Source: Kribbella sp. NBC_01245
Lineage (GTDB): Bacteria > Actinomycetota > Actinomycetes > Propionibacteriales > Kribbellaceae
NCBI RefSeq assembly: GCF_036226525.1
Contig: NZ_CP108487.1
Location: 1,550,001 to 1,614,000 of the forward strand
Direction: 5' to 3'
Length of the DNA: 64,000 nucleotides
Made by a program: the position numbers and the translations under genes. Numbering within the stretch: the first letter of the stretch is position 1; every line of letters starts with the position of its first letter. The notes under the pieces were generated by a model. That model saw only the letters and a program-made list of their open reading frames with translations, had not been told where the DNA came from and made no database searches. Positions 1-8,400 of the stretch are shown here, piece after piece.

Positions 1-165
1 CCCGAGGCTCGCGCGGACCGGGCCGTCGTCGAGCCCGCAGACCTTTACGTCGTACAGCGGCGTGCCGTCGGCGAGGGTCGCGGCGCCGAGCACGGTCGGC
101 GGAATGGTCATGTCGTAGCCGACGACTGGTGCCAGGGCGAGAACGGCAACCTGATGCATGGCCAT
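1..165 (-). CDS. GlxA-type transcriptional regulator, N-terminal fragment
   Basis: The minus strand is open for 55 codons from an ATG at 165 (a second in-frame ATG at 159) to the window edge, so the C-terminus is missing. The visible part begins MAMHQVAVLALAPVVGYDM and continues with a beta-alpha-beta pattern typical of the DJ-1/PfpI-like domain that precedes an AraC HTH pair in GlxA-family regulators. The HTH half would lie outside the window, so the family call rests on the N-terminus alone. It is divergent from the MFS gene starting near 230 and might regulate it (inference). Confidence 0.55.
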   Translation of the reverse strand, partial: MAMHQVAVLALAPVVGYDMTIPPTVLGAATLADGTPLYDVKVCGLDDGPVRASLG

Positions 166-229
166 ATCTTGACACATGTTGGCGGTCTGGCCACTCGTTC
201 CGTTGATCGCCAGACCGCAGAATCGCCGG

Positions 230-1507
230 GTGACGGAGATTTTGGAGCGGAAGAAGACGGCCAGGTTGCATCGCGCCTGGATCGTCGCGGGGATCGGGTT
301 CGTGACGTTGATCGGTGCGGCGGGCTTCCGCTCGGTGCCGAGTGTGTTGCTGGATCCGTTGCACGACGAGTTCGGCTGGTCGCACGCGACGATCGGCTCG
401 GCGGTGTCGATCAATCTGATGTTGTACGGCCTGATCTCACCGTTCGCGGCGGCGTTGATGGACAAACTCGGCATCCGGAAGGTCGTCGGCGGCGCACTGG
501 TGCTGGTAGCGGCCGGTAGTGGGCTGACGGTGTTCATGACGTCCAGCTGGCAGCTGCTGCTCTGCTGGGGTCTGCTGGTCGGTGTCGGCACTGGTGCAAT
601 GTCGATGACCTTCGTAGCCACTGTGACGACTCGCTGGTTCTTTGCCCGGCGTGGACTGGTTACCGGGATCCTGACGGCCGCTGGCGCCACGGGGCAGCTC
701 GTGTTCCTTCCGTTGATCGCGAAGCTTGCTGGCGACTACGGGTGGCGTTTGCCGGCGCTTCTTGTCGCTGGGATCGCGTTGTCCGTCGTACCGCTCGTGC
801 TGATCTTTATGCGGGACTACCCGAGCGATGTGGGTTTGCGGGCGTACGGCGCTCCTGAGGGAAGCACGGTCGGCCTGCGGGTTGCGGCTGTTGGGAACAG
901 CGCGGTGCGGGCGCTGGTCGCTCTGAAGTCTGCTGCTCGTACTCGGACGTTCTGGTTCCTTGCGGGTGGCTTTGCGATCTGTGGCGCGTCTACCAACGGG
1001 CTAGTGGGTACGCATTTTGTGACGGCTGCGCACGATCATGGGATGCCTCACACGACTGCGGCGTCTCTGCTGGCTCTGGTCGGCATCTTCGACATTGCCG
1101 GGACTGTCGCGTCTGGGTGGCTTACGGATCGCTGGGATCCGCGCTACTTGCTGATCGGGTACTACACGCTGCGAGGCGCGTCGCTGCTCGTGCTGCCGTC
1201 ACTGTTCTCGGAGCACGTTGAGCCGAGTATGTGGGTGTTCATCATCTTCTACGGGCTCGACTGGATCGCTACCGTTCCGCCGACTGTGGCGTTGTGCCGG
1301 CAGTGGTTCGGCGCGGACGGGCCTATCGTCTTCGGCTGGGTCTTCGCGTCACACCAGGTCGGCGCGGCAGTCGCGGCGACTGGTGCGGGTGCGATCCGCG
1401 ACGCCTTCGGGACCTACAACCTGGCGTGGTACCTGGCGGGTGGGCTGTGCGCGTTCGCGGCGTTGATGTCCTGGCGGATCCGGCCGTTGCCTCAGCCCGT
1501 TCCCTGA
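230..1507 (+). CDS. MFS transporter
   Basis: About 425 residues with some twelve hydrophobic segments and the general build of the major facilitator superfamily. The loop between TM2 and TM3 (MDKLGIRKVVG) fits the conserved MFS loop, and the second half begins after a cytoplasmic stretch near residue 215. It should be a proton-driven exporter or a carboxylate/sugar-acid type carrier; the substrate is unknown. An ATG at 176 is in frame, but it would put the start 10 bp from the divergent regulator. GTG 230 (VTEILERKK) leaves room for a promoter and is preferred, without a strong ribosome site for either. The soxbox at 1517 begins 10 bp past the stop and belongs to the next gene. Confidence 0.8.
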   Translation: MTEILERKKTARLHRAWIVAGIGFVTLIGAAGFRSVPSVLLDPLHDEFGWSHATIGSAVSINLMLYGLISPFAAALMDKLGIRKVVGGALVLVAAGSGLTVFMTSSWQLLLCWGLLVGVGTGAMSMTFVATVTTRWFFARRGLVTGILTAAGATGQLVFLPLIAKLAGDYGWRLPALLVAGIALSVVPLVLIFMRDYPSDVGLRAYGAPEGSTVGLRVAAVGNSAVRALVALKSAARTRTFWFLAGGFAICGASTNGLVGTHFVTAAHDHGMPHTTAASLLALVGIFDIAGTVASGWLTDRWDPRYLLIGYYTLRGASLLVLPSLFSEHVEPSMWVFIIFYGLDWIATVPPTVALCRQWFGADGPIVFGWVFASHQVGAAVAATGAGAIRDAFGTYNLAWYLAGGLCAFAALMSWRIRPLPQPVP

Positions 1508-1516
1508 GGTCGGTAG

Positions 1517-1534
1517 CCTCAGCATTAGTTGAGG
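1517..1534. promoter_or_regulatory. soxbox (SoxR operator)
   Basis: The 18-bp sequence CCTCAGCATTAGTTGAGG has CCTCA/TGAGG arms and closely follows the classical SoxR site CCTCAAGTTAACTTGAGG of enteric soxS. It lies 20 bp upstream of the soxR ATG, so it most likely autoregulates soxR. SoxR-type activators bind such sites between unusually spaced -35 and -10 boxes. Confidence 0.85.
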
Positions 1535-1554
1535 TCCGACCGGAGGGATACAGA

Positions 1555-2031
1555 ATGGACCAGGGTGAGCTGACCGTCGGGCAGGTCGCGGAGCGCAGTG
1601 GTGTGGCGATCTCGGCCCTGCATTTCTACGAACGGCAGAACCTGATCGTCAGTCGTCGTACGTCGGGCAACCAGCGCCGCTACAAGCGCGATACCTTGCG
1701 CCGGGTGGCGATGATCCGGATCGCGCAGCGCGTCGGTATTCCGTTGTCGAACGTCGCCGCGATCCTCGCGCTCTTGCCCGACGGGCGGACGCCTACCCGG
1801 CAGGACTGGGCGCGGATCTCGGAGTGCTGGCAGGCCGAACTCGACGATCGCATCAACCACTTGCTGCAACTGCGCGACGACTTCAAGGACTGCGTCGGCT
1901 GCGGCTGCCTGTCCATCGACCGTTGCGTGCTCGCCAACCCGTACGACGCGCTCGCGGCCCGCGGTGCCGGGCCTCAACGTCTTGTGGACGCTGATGGCCG
2001 GCCGCGCACTCGGTGCGTGCCCGCTAGCTGA
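1555..2031 (+). CDS. soxR: Redox-sensing transcriptional regulator SoxR
   Basis: 158-residue MerR-family regulator. A winged HTH sits at residues 7-75 (VGQVAERSGVAISALHFYER), followed by a dimerisation helix and the [2Fe-2S] ligand motif at C113, C116, C118 and C124 (CVGCGCLSIDRC), which is diagnostic for SoxR within the family. Oxidation of the cluster by redox-cycling compounds switches the DNA-bound protein to an activator. In actinomycetes SoxR usually responds to endogenous or foreign pigments and controls small sets of exporters and oxidoreductases. The ATG at 1555 follows GGAGGG at a short spacing. A soxbox lies directly upstream, and the preceding MFS gene on the same strand is a plausible functional partner (inference). 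Confidence 0.95.
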   Translation: MDQGELTVGQVAERSGVAISALHFYERQNLIVSRRTSGNQRRYKRDTLRRVAMIRIAQRVGIPLSNVAAILALLPDGRTPTRQDWARISECWQAELDDRINHLLQLRDDFKDCVGCGCLSIDRCVLANPYDALAARGAGPQRLVDADGRPRTRCVPAS

Positions 2032-2036
2032 ATTGT

Positions 2037-2059
2037 CTCGACCTGTAGTCGAGGTCGAG
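2037..2059. terminator. Hairpin after soxR, possible terminator
   Basis: Perfect 8-bp inverted repeat CTCGACCT / AGGTCGAG with a 7-nt loop, starting 5 bp after the soxR stop. There is no T tract behind it, so it would act as an intrinsic terminator only in the weak, U-less sense often proposed for high-GC actinomycetes. It overlaps the promoter region of the helicase gene. Confidence 0.45.
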
Positions 2060-2063
2060 TGGG

Positions 2064-2072
2064 TTATCCACA
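2064..2072 (+). promoter_or_regulatory. DnaA-box-like 9-mer
   Basis: TTATCCACA, identical to the enteric DnaA box consensus, stands 43 bp upstream of the RecQ-family helicase start. A single 9-mer is weak evidence; it is listed because related 9-mers recur at 31.6-31.8 kb. Confidence 0.3.
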
Positions 2073-2114
2073 GGCGTCCGCGGAATGGGGGTGGTTGCGT
2101 CTAGGGTTTCGGAC

Positions 2115-4241
2115 ATGGGCAATTCGATGGCGTTGGCATTGTCGGACTCGCGGTCCGCCACGGCCGCACAGGTGATTCAGGCGATCGCGGGGGAGTCCGC
2201 CCGGCTGCGGGCGGACCAGGAGACCGCGGTCGCCGCGCTGTGCGAGCCGAGAGCCCGGGTGCTCGTCGTCCAGGCCACCGGGTGGGGCAAGTCGGCGGTC
2301 TACTGGGCCGCGACGGCGATCCGGCGGTCCGAGGGTGCCGGGCCGACGCTCGTGGTCTCGCCGTTGCTGTCGTTGATGCGTGACCAGGTGGGTGCGGCGG
2401 CCCGGGCTGGGTTGCGCGCTGCCACGCTGAACTCGTCCAACTTTGACGCTTGGGATGGGATCGAGGCGGAGCTGCGCTCGGGAGCGATCGACGTGCTGCT
2501 CGTCTCGCCGGAGCGGCTGGCCAATCCCGGCTTCGGTCGTCGGGTGCTGGATGGGCTGGCGGGGCAGATCGGGCTGCTGGTGATCGATGAGGCGCACGCG
2601 GTGTCGGACTGGGGGCATGACTTCCGGCCGGACTATCGCCGGGTGTCGGATGTCCTGCAGAAGCTCAACCCGGACACGCCTGTGCTGGCAACTACTGCGA
2701 CGGCGAACGCGCGAGTGACCGAGGATGTCGCGCATCAGCTGGGCGAATCGACGCTGGTGTTGCGCGGGCCATTGGCCAGGTCGAGCCTGCAGCTCGCGGT
2801 GGTGAACGCGTTATCGCCGCTCGACCGGTTCGCGTGGGTCGTGGATCATCTGCCGAAGTTGCCGGGCTCGGGCATTGTTTACACGCTCACGGTGTCTGAC
2901 GCGCAACGCCTTGCCGCGGCGATCCAGGAGGTGCACGGGCCTTCGCTTCCTGTCGCGGCGTATACGGGTGGGCTGGAGGCGTCGGAGCGGGAGCAACTCG
3001 AGGACGCGTTGCGGGACAACCGGTTGAAGGCGCTGATCGCGACGTCGGCGCTGGGGATGGGGTATGACAAACCCGATCTCGGTTTTGTCGTGCACGTGGG
3101 GTCGCCGCCGTCGCCGGTGTCGTACTACCAGCAGGTCGGTCGTGCTGGGCGCGGGATCGACCATGCGATCGTGGCACTGCTGCCGTCCGACGCGGATGCG
3201 GGCGTATGGGACTACTTCGCTACGGCGACGATTCCGGATCCGGATCAGGTGAATCGGCTGCTGGCTGGGCTCGAGGCCTACTCGGGGGATGAGCCGGCGA
3301 CCGTTCCTTCGCTCGAGGCCGAGACCGGGTTGCGGCGCGGGCGGGTTGAGTTGATGTTGAAGCAGCTCGCGGTGGATGGTGCGGTTGAGCGGGTCGATAA
3401 GGGCTGGGTGCGGACTAGTGCCGACTGGTCGTTCGACGCGGCGCATTACGACGGGATCATCTCGGTACGGCGACGCGAGGCCGACATCATGCGCGCCTAC
3501 ACTCGCGGCGAACGTTGCCTGATGCAACTTTTGCAGGAATCGCTGGACGATCCCTCGGCGGTGCCGTGTGGGCGGTGTTCGGTTTGTCTGGGGTTGTTGC
3601 CCGATCCGCTGACGGCGGCGCCCGATCCGGAGACGGTCACGGCGATCACTCGGCTGTTGCGCGGCGAGACGCATGTGCTGGAGCCGCGGAAGATGTGGCC
3701 GGGTGGGTCGTTCGGAGCCAAAGGGCGGATTCCGCCGGCGCTGGCGGCGGATCCGGGGCGGTCGATCGTGTTCGCGGATGCGCCGGAGTGGCGTGAGGTG
3801 ATCCGCGCGGTCTTCAGCGATCAGGGCGGCGACGCGGTTCATTTGGACGCGTTGAAGGTCGGCTGTGTGAGCGCGTTGTCGAAGTGGCGCGACGCGTGGT
3901 CGCGCCGGCCCGAGGTGGTGGTTGGTCTGCCTGCGGCCGGCTACCGCCGCTTGGTGACCGAGGTGGCCGACCACCTGGCCGAAATCGGCCGCCTCGAGCG
4001 CGCCGACCTCACGGTGGATGGCGCCGCCTTCGCCGACGGCATGTCGTCAGCGGAGGAGGCAAAGGTCTGGCGCGACGGCATCACCATCACCCCAGACGTC
4101 GCCCAGACCCTGGAGAACCGCTCCGTCCTCCTAGTCGTCGACGCCTCCTCCTCCCAATGGCCCATCACCGTCACCGCCGCCAAACTCCGCGAGGCAGGCG
4201 CCGCCGCCGTCCTCCCCCTCCTAATCCACCGCCGCCCCTAA
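2115..4241 (+). CDS. RecQ-family ATP-dependent DNA helicase
   Basis: 708-residue superfamily 2 helicase, 3'-5' type. Motif I is TGWGKS (K59), motif II DEAH (158-161) is followed by the aromatic-rich loop HAVSDWGHDFRPDYR characteristic of RecQ, motif III is ATTATAN (192-198), and motif VI is QQVGRAGRG (339-347). A zinc-binding set follows at C468, C485, C488 and C491. No HRDC domain is recognisable; the last ~200 residues (from about 500) are a distinct C-terminal region with a PRTase-like feel (VVGLPAAGYRRL), as in the short actinobacterial RecQ-like proteins. An earlier ATG at 2085 is in frame; 2115 is preferred because MGNSMALAL begins the conserved part. Base composition shifts to C-rich codons in the last ~300 bp. 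Role: DNA repair and fork processing. Confidence 0.88.
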   Translation: MGNSMALALSDSRSATAAQVIQAIAGESARLRADQETAVAALCEPRARVLVVQATGWGKSAVYWAATAIRRSEGAGPTLVVSPLLSLMRDQVGAAARAGLRAATLNSSNFDAWDGIEAELRSGAIDVLLVSPERLANPGFGRRVLDGLAGQIGLLVIDEAHAVSDWGHDFRPDYRRVSDVLQKLNPDTPVLATTATANARVTEDVAHQLGESTLVLRGPLARSSLQLAVVNALSPLDRFAWVVDHLPKLPGSGIVYTLTVSDAQRLAAAIQEVHGPSLPVAAYTGGLEASEREQLEDALRDNRLKALIATSALGMGYDKPDLGFVVHVGSPPSPVSYYQQVGRAGRGIDHAIVALLPSDADAGVWDYFATATIPDPDQVNRLLAGLEAYSGDEPATVPSLEAETGLRRGRVELMLKQLAVDGAVERVDKGWVRTSADWSFDAAHYDGIISVRRREADIMRAYTRGERCLMQLLQESLDDPSAVPCGRCSVCLGLLPDPLTAAPDPETVTAITRLLRGETHVLEPRKMWPGGSFGAKGRIPPALAADPGRSIVFADAPEWREVIRAVFSDQGGDAVHLDALKVGCVSALSKWRDAWSRRPEVVVGLPAAGYRRLVTEVADHLAEIGRLERADLTVDGAAFADGMSSAEEAKVWRDGITITPDVAQTLENRSVLLVVDASSSQWPITVTAAKLREAGAAAVLPLLIHRRP

Positions 4242-4288
4242 CCACGCCAACACCGGCAGACGCCCGCGGTTCGCATCCCCTAAGCACT

Positions 4289-4375
4289 GCGTCGATTGGT
4301 CTGGATTCGACCCGCTCCAGCGGCGGGTCAGCATCCAAACCCACGGTCTGCGGTCGAATCCTGACCAATCGACGC
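4289..4375. terminator. Long inverted repeat between convergent genes (bidirectional terminator candidate)
   Basis: Two 23-bp arms, 4289-4311 and 4353-4375, are reverse complements with one mismatch (arm 1 begins GCGTCGATTGGTCTGGATTC). The 41-nt loop contains its own hairpin, GACCCGC/GCGGGTC with a 7-nt loop, next to arm 1. It lies between the convergent helicase and sigma-factor genes and would fold as a stable nested stem in either transcript. A small non-autonomous mobile element is the alternative, but no target duplication is visible. Confidence 0.6.
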
Positions 4376-4457
4376 TAATCGCCCGCCACGAACCACGCCC
4401 GCCCGGACGGTTCTGGCCGTCGTACGTCGAAACCATCCCGGTTAGTAGTTGTGGTGA

Positions 4458-5522
4458 CTATGGGCTCGGGAGTGATCGCGGCAGGCCGAACGATGGGAGG
4501 ACACTGTTTTCGAAGCGGGTCATGGCGCAGATCCGGTCGCCGGTGAGGGTGAGGACGTAGAGCCCGATCCCGTGGCTGATGCCGTTGGGGGCGCGCAGGT
4601 AGGCGCCGAACGCCGGCTGACCGTTGGCTCGTGTTGGCACGAGATCGAACCTGCGACCTGCGCGGAAAATGCTGGCGCAGAAGCGACCCACGACGTCTCG
4701 GCCTTCGTATTCGAAGGGCATCGGTGGCATCGACATGAAGACGTCGTCGGTCAGAAGGGCCACCAGCGCGTCGAGATCGGCCGACTCCCAGGCGCGAACG
4801 AATTTCGCCACGATCACATCCTCCGAGGGTGAGCCGGAGGCTGGCGGTGGTTCGCGGTCGTCGGCCGTGGGCCGTTGGTGTTGCAGGCTGCCGCGCGCCC
4901 GTTTGAGGGCACTTTTGACCGAATCGACGCTCGAGTCCAGCATGTCCGCCACCTCGTTCGCGTGGAATCCGAGGACATCGCGCAAGATGACCACCACGAG
5001 CTGGCGGGGCGGCAGGACCTGAAGTGCGGTCACGAAAGCCAGCGAGATGGATTCGGTCTGCTCGTAGCGGGCCTCCGGGCCGAGCGGCACATCGATGACA
5101 CCCTCAAGTAGGGCGTCGGGAAATGGCTCAAGCCAGACGACCTCGCCGAGCCGGGTCGGCTCGGGCGGTTCAACATTGGGCACGTCCCACTCCTTGGCCA
5201 GGCGCCGGCTGGCCGACCGGCGCGCGTTGAGGCACCGGTTGGTGGCGATCCGGTAGAGCCAGGTGCGCAGCGAGGCGCGTCCCTCGAACCGTGCGAAGCC
5301 CTGCCAAGCGGCCAACAGCGTGTCCTGCAAGGCGTCCTCGGCGTCCTGGAACGATCCGAGCATCCGGTAGCAGTGCACCTGCAGCTCTCGGCGGTATGGC
5401 TCAGTCAGCTGCCGGAACGCGTCGCCGTCCCCGGCCCGCGCCTTGGAGATCAGATCGGCTGCCACTTCTCCCACCCTCGGGTCACCCTCTTCCGCATCTT
5501 GTCGCACTCCTTGTATGGACAC
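4458..5522 (-). CDS. ECF sigma factor with C-terminal SnoaL-like domain (SigX5/TIGR02960 type)
   Basis: 354 residues. Sigma region 2 (about 30-95; YRRELQVHCYRMLGSFQDAED, WLYRIATNRCLN) and region 4 (about 160-215; ALQVLPPRQLVVVILRDVLG) are followed by a SnoaL/NTF2-like domain from about 235 to the end (FVRAWESADLDALVALLTDD). This layout is that of ECF factors in which the C-terminal extension replaces an anti-sigma factor as the control element. It is divergent from an SDR gene at 5662, a likely target. The start given is a GTG at 5522; in-frame GTG codons further in (near 5507 and 5474) are alternatives. No anti-sigma gene is adjacent. Confidence 0.88.
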   Translation of the reverse strand: MSIQGVRQDAEEGDPRVGEVAADLISKARAGDGDAFRQLTEPYRRELQVHCYRMLGSFQDAEDALQDTLLAAWQGFARFEGRASLRTWLYRIATNRCLNARRSASRRLAKEWDVPNVEPPEPTRLGEVVWLEPFPDALLEGVIDVPLGPEARYEQTESISLAFVTALQVLPPRQLVVVILRDVLGFHANEVADMLDSSVDSVKSALKRARGSLQHQRPTADDREPPPASGSPSEDVIVAKFVRAWESADLDALVALLTDDVFMSMPPMPFEYEGRDVVGRFCASIFRAGRRFDLVPTRANGQPAFGAYLRAPNGISHGIGLYVLTLTGDRICAMTRFENSVLPSFGLPRSLPSP

Positions 5523-5661
5523 CGGCCGAGGGGCGAAAGGGTCGGTTGGCGGGCGCCCCTTTCGCGACTTGGCGGTGTCTACATCATCGACGGCTCAGCC
5601 GTCGGTCTTCACTCACGAGGTGGGCAAGTGTGACCACCCATGGCGCAGAAAGGAACCAGAG

Positions 5662-6453
5662 ATGATCCTGAAGGACAAGGTCGCGGTGATCTACGGAGCC
5701 GGGGGAGCGATCGGCGGTGCTGTCGCACGCGCCTTTGCGGACGAGGGGGCCAAGGTATTTCTCACCGGGCGCCTCCAGGCACCGGTCGAGGCAGTCGCCA
5801 AGGACATCGTTTCCGCCGGCGGATCCGCCGAGGCGGCCGAGGTCGACGCTGTCGACGAGCAGGCTATCGGCAGCCATCTGCAGTCCGTGATCGATAAGGC
5901 GGGCCGCGTCGATATCTCGTTCAACGCGGTCGGCATCCCGAATACGAAAATTGTCGGTGTCCCTTTGGCCGAGCTGGATGCCGAGCAGTTCTCCCTGGCG
6001 ATCACGGCCTACACGACGTCGTATTTCCTGACCGCACGCCTGGCCGCAAGGCACATGATCCCCAACAAGTCGGGGGTGATCATGACTGTCACCGCACTCC
6101 ACTCGCGGACTGGCATCCCGTTGGTGGGTGGTTACGGTCCGGCGCAGGCCGCCAAGGAAGCGCTCACTCGAGCTCTATCCGCCGAGCTCGCACCGCAGGG
6201 CATTCGCGTCGTCGGCCTGCGACCACAGGGCATGCCGGAGTCACGCACGATCAAGGAAGCCTTCGAGCCTCGCGCCGAAGCAACGGGAATGTCCTGGGAA
6301 CAGTTCCAAGGGTTTCTCGCCAGCAAGACCCACCCGCAACGGCTTATGACCCTCGCGGAGATGGCCAACGTCGCGGTCTTCATGGCTTCCGACAAGGCAA
6401 GCGGGATGACGGGAACCACCGTCAACCTGACCATGGGCAGCCTGGACGACTAG
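5662..6453 (+). CDS. SDR-family oxidoreductase lacking the canonical YxxxK
   Basis: 263 residues with a Rossmann glycine motif near residues 9-19 (YGAGGAIGGAVARAF) and a later NAVG strand, so it is a short-chain dehydrogenase/reductase. The catalytic region reads GGYGPAQAAKEALTRAL: a Tyr is present, but the Lys expected four residues later is Gln, and the nearest Lys is seven residues on. A Ser of the usual triad is present in VTALHSRTG. It may therefore be an atypical reductase or a binding protein. ATG 5662 follows AAAGGA at good spacing, and a longer in-frame extension upstream is rejected. Divergent from the ECF sigma gene at 5522, which may control it (inference). Confidence 0.8.
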   Translation: MILKDKVAVIYGAGGAIGGAVARAFADEGAKVFLTGRLQAPVEAVAKDIVSAGGSAEAAEVDAVDEQAIGSHLQSVIDKAGRVDISFNAVGIPNTKIVGVPLAELDAEQFSLAITAYTTSYFLTARLAARHMIPNKSGVIMTVTALHSRTGIPLVGGYGPAQAAKEALTRALSAELAPQGIRVVGLRPQGMPESRTIKEAFEPRAEATGMSWEQFQGFLASKTHPQRLMTLAEMANVAVFMASDKASGMTGTTVNLTMGSLDD

Positions 6454-6529
6454 CGACCGACGCCTGACGGCCGCGATTGGCTTCCCGCGGCACACAACAC
6501 AAGAGATCGAGCTAGTCCCCAAGCACTGG

Positions 6530-7465
6530 TCAGACCGCGATGCGGGTGGTGCGGTGTTGGCTGGGGCGGATGCCGCGGACTCGTTTGAAGGCGGTGCTGA
6601 AGGCGAAGCTGTCGGCATAGCCGACCTGGCGCGCGACGCTGGCCACGCTCGCGTCCGTACGTCGGAGGAGGTCGGCCGCGAGCGCCATCCGCCAGCCGGT
6701 GAGGTACGTCAGCGGCGGCTCGCCGACGAGGTCCGCGAAGCGCCGGGCGAACCCCGCGCGGGATACGCCGACGTGGCGGGCGAGACCTTCGACGGTCCAG
6801 GCGCGGGCCGGGTCGTCGTGCAGCGCGCGCAGGGCCGGACCGACGACGGGGTCGCCCAGTGCGACGTACCACGCGGGTGTCGCGGAATCGGGCCGGTCGA
6901 ACCAGTCGCGCAGCGCCAAGACCAGGATCAGGTCCAGCAGCCGGTCGATCGCGATCTCCTGTCCGGGGCGGTCGCGTCCGAGCTCGAGGGCGAGCAGTTC
7001 CATCGTGGGACAGTCTTCGTCGGGGTTCGTGATGACGAAGACCTCGGGCAGGGCGCTGAGCAGCCGGTCGCTGAGGTCACCGCGCACCTGGTACGCCGCG
7101 GTGAGCATGACCATCTCGTTCGCATCGCCGCTCGGGCGATTGCTGAATCGCCAAGTGTGCTTGCCGTCCATCTCAACTTCGCCGATGCACTCGTCCTCAT
7201 CGCGGATCACCACACCGACCTTGCTGGCCGGATCATCCGCCAGCACGAATCGCACGCCTTCGCGGACCAGCCCGACGTCGCCGCGCCGCAGCAGCATCGG
7301 CTCGCCCTCATCGGGGATGAGCCAGGCGTCGTCCGTAACGCCGCACACCAGGGTGAGTGGCGTCGTGATCTCGAATCGCAGGGCCCAGGGAGGCGCCGCG
7401 ATGGAACGGCAGACCATCGCGCCATTCGCCCGGATACCGCGGAGGAGATCGCCCAGTGCGTCCAT
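6530..7465 (-). CDS. AraC-family transcriptional regulator
   Basis: 311 residues. The N-terminal half is a cupin-type ligand domain (cupin_6; PWALRFEITTPLTLVCGV), and the last ~100 residues carry two HTH motifs (VEGLARHVGVSRAGFARRF and SVARQVGYADSFAFSTAFKR), the standard AraC/XylS DNA-binding domain. Members of this subgroup commonly sit next to, and control, a small oxidoreductase. Here the divergent neighbour at 7547 is an NmrA-like NAD(P)-binding protein, 81 bp away, which makes it the obvious candidate target. Confidence 0.9.
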   Translation of the reverse strand: MDALGDLLRGIRANGAMVCRSIAAPPWALRFEITTPLTLVCGVTDDAWLIPDEGEPMLLRRGDVGLVREGVRFVLADDPASKVGVVIRDEDECIGEVEMDGKHTWRFSNRPSGDANEMVMLTAAYQVRGDLSDRLLSALPEVFVITNPDEDCPTMELLALELGRDRPGQEIAIDRLLDLILVLALRDWFDRPDSATPAWYVALGDPVVGPALRALHDDPARAWTVEGLARHVGVSRAGFARRFADLVGEPPLTYLTGWRMALAADLLRRTDASVASVARQVGYADSFAFSTAFKRVRGIRPSQHRTTRIAV

Positions 7466-7546
7466 TCCGGCGATGTTAGACGATCACACAGGAGATCGAG
7501 CGTTATGCCCATGGATCGTCCAGCGCCTGGCTAGTTGACTCGACGC

Positions 7547-8344
7547 ATGACGACACTTGTTCTCGCCGCGACCGGCAAAACCGGCCGCCGAGTCACCTCT
7601 TTACTCGGTCCGATCGCTCGTGGGGTTTCGCGTCGGTCGGCCATTCCCTTCGACTGGAACGATCCGAACACCTGGGCCGCCGCGGTGGAAGGCGCGGACG
7701 CGGCGTACGTCGTACCGCCGATCGAGAGCCTCGACTACTCGGCCGTACCGGAATTCGTCGACCTGGCAAAGCGCAGCGGCGTACGGAATTTCGTTCTGCT
7801 GTCGGCGCGTGGAATGGACCTGACGATGCCGCACGAGGCCGCCGTAAGTGGATCGGGTGTGGACTGGACGATCTTGCGGCCGGCGTGGTTCGCGCAGAAC
7901 TTCAGCGAGGACATGATGTTGCCGGCCGTACTCGCGGGCGAGGTGGCGCTGCCGACGGGTGACGGCCGGCACGCGTTCATCGACGTGGACGACATCGCGG
8001 AGGTGGCCGTCGCGGCGTTGACCGGTGCGGGGTCGCATGCGGGTCAGGTGTACGAGCTGACCGGGCCGGAGGCGATCACCTTCGGCGAGGCCGTCGCGCT
8101 GATCGCGGCCGCGTCCGGCCGGGAAATCAAATACGTCGACGTACCGCCAGAGTCCTTCCGCGCCGAACTCGTCGGCCACGGAATGAACCCCGAATACGCC
8201 GACCTCCTGACAACCCTCCTCACCGCAATCCGCAACGGCCAAGACGCCGAAGTAGCCGACGGCGTCCAACGCGCCCTAGGCCGCACCCCCCGCACCTTCA
8301 CCACCTACGCCCAAACCACCGCCACCACCCCCGCCTGGTCCTAA
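7547..8344 (+). CDS. NmrA-like NAD(P)-binding oxidoreductase
   Basis: 265 residues of the atypical extended SDR group (NmrA/HSCARG/ergot-alkaloid type). The nucleotide-binding strand is at the N-terminus (TTLVLAATGKTGRRV); SGVDWTILRPAWFAQNFSED and HAFIDVDDIAEVA are the usual later signatures. Such proteins use or sense NAD(P)H. ATG 7547 is preferred over an in-frame TTG at 7535. Codons in the last ~150 bp become strikingly C-rich just before the repeat-filled intergenic region. Divergent from the AraC regulator at 7465. Confidence 0.85.
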   Translation: MTTLVLAATGKTGRRVTSLLGPIARGVSRRSAIPFDWNDPNTWAAAVEGADAAYVVPPIESLDYSAVPEFVDLAKRSGVRNFVLLSARGMDLTMPHEAAVSGSGVDWTILRPAWFAQNFSEDMMLPAVLAGEVALPTGDGRHAFIDVDDIAEVAVAALTGAGSHAGQVYELTGPEAITFGEAVALIAAASGREIKYVDVPPESFRAELVGHGMNPEYADLLTTLLTAIRNGQDAEVADGVQRALGRTPRTFTTYAQTTATTPAWS

Positions 8345-8400
8345 CCCCACCCCACCCACCATCCGCCCGCGACCCGCCACCCCGCCGCCCAACTCCCGCC

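Noticed and set aside
2811-3974. 387-codon minus-strand frame
   Set aside because: Antisense to the helicase, whose motifs are complete; the sequence is Arg/Pro-rich and resembles no protein.
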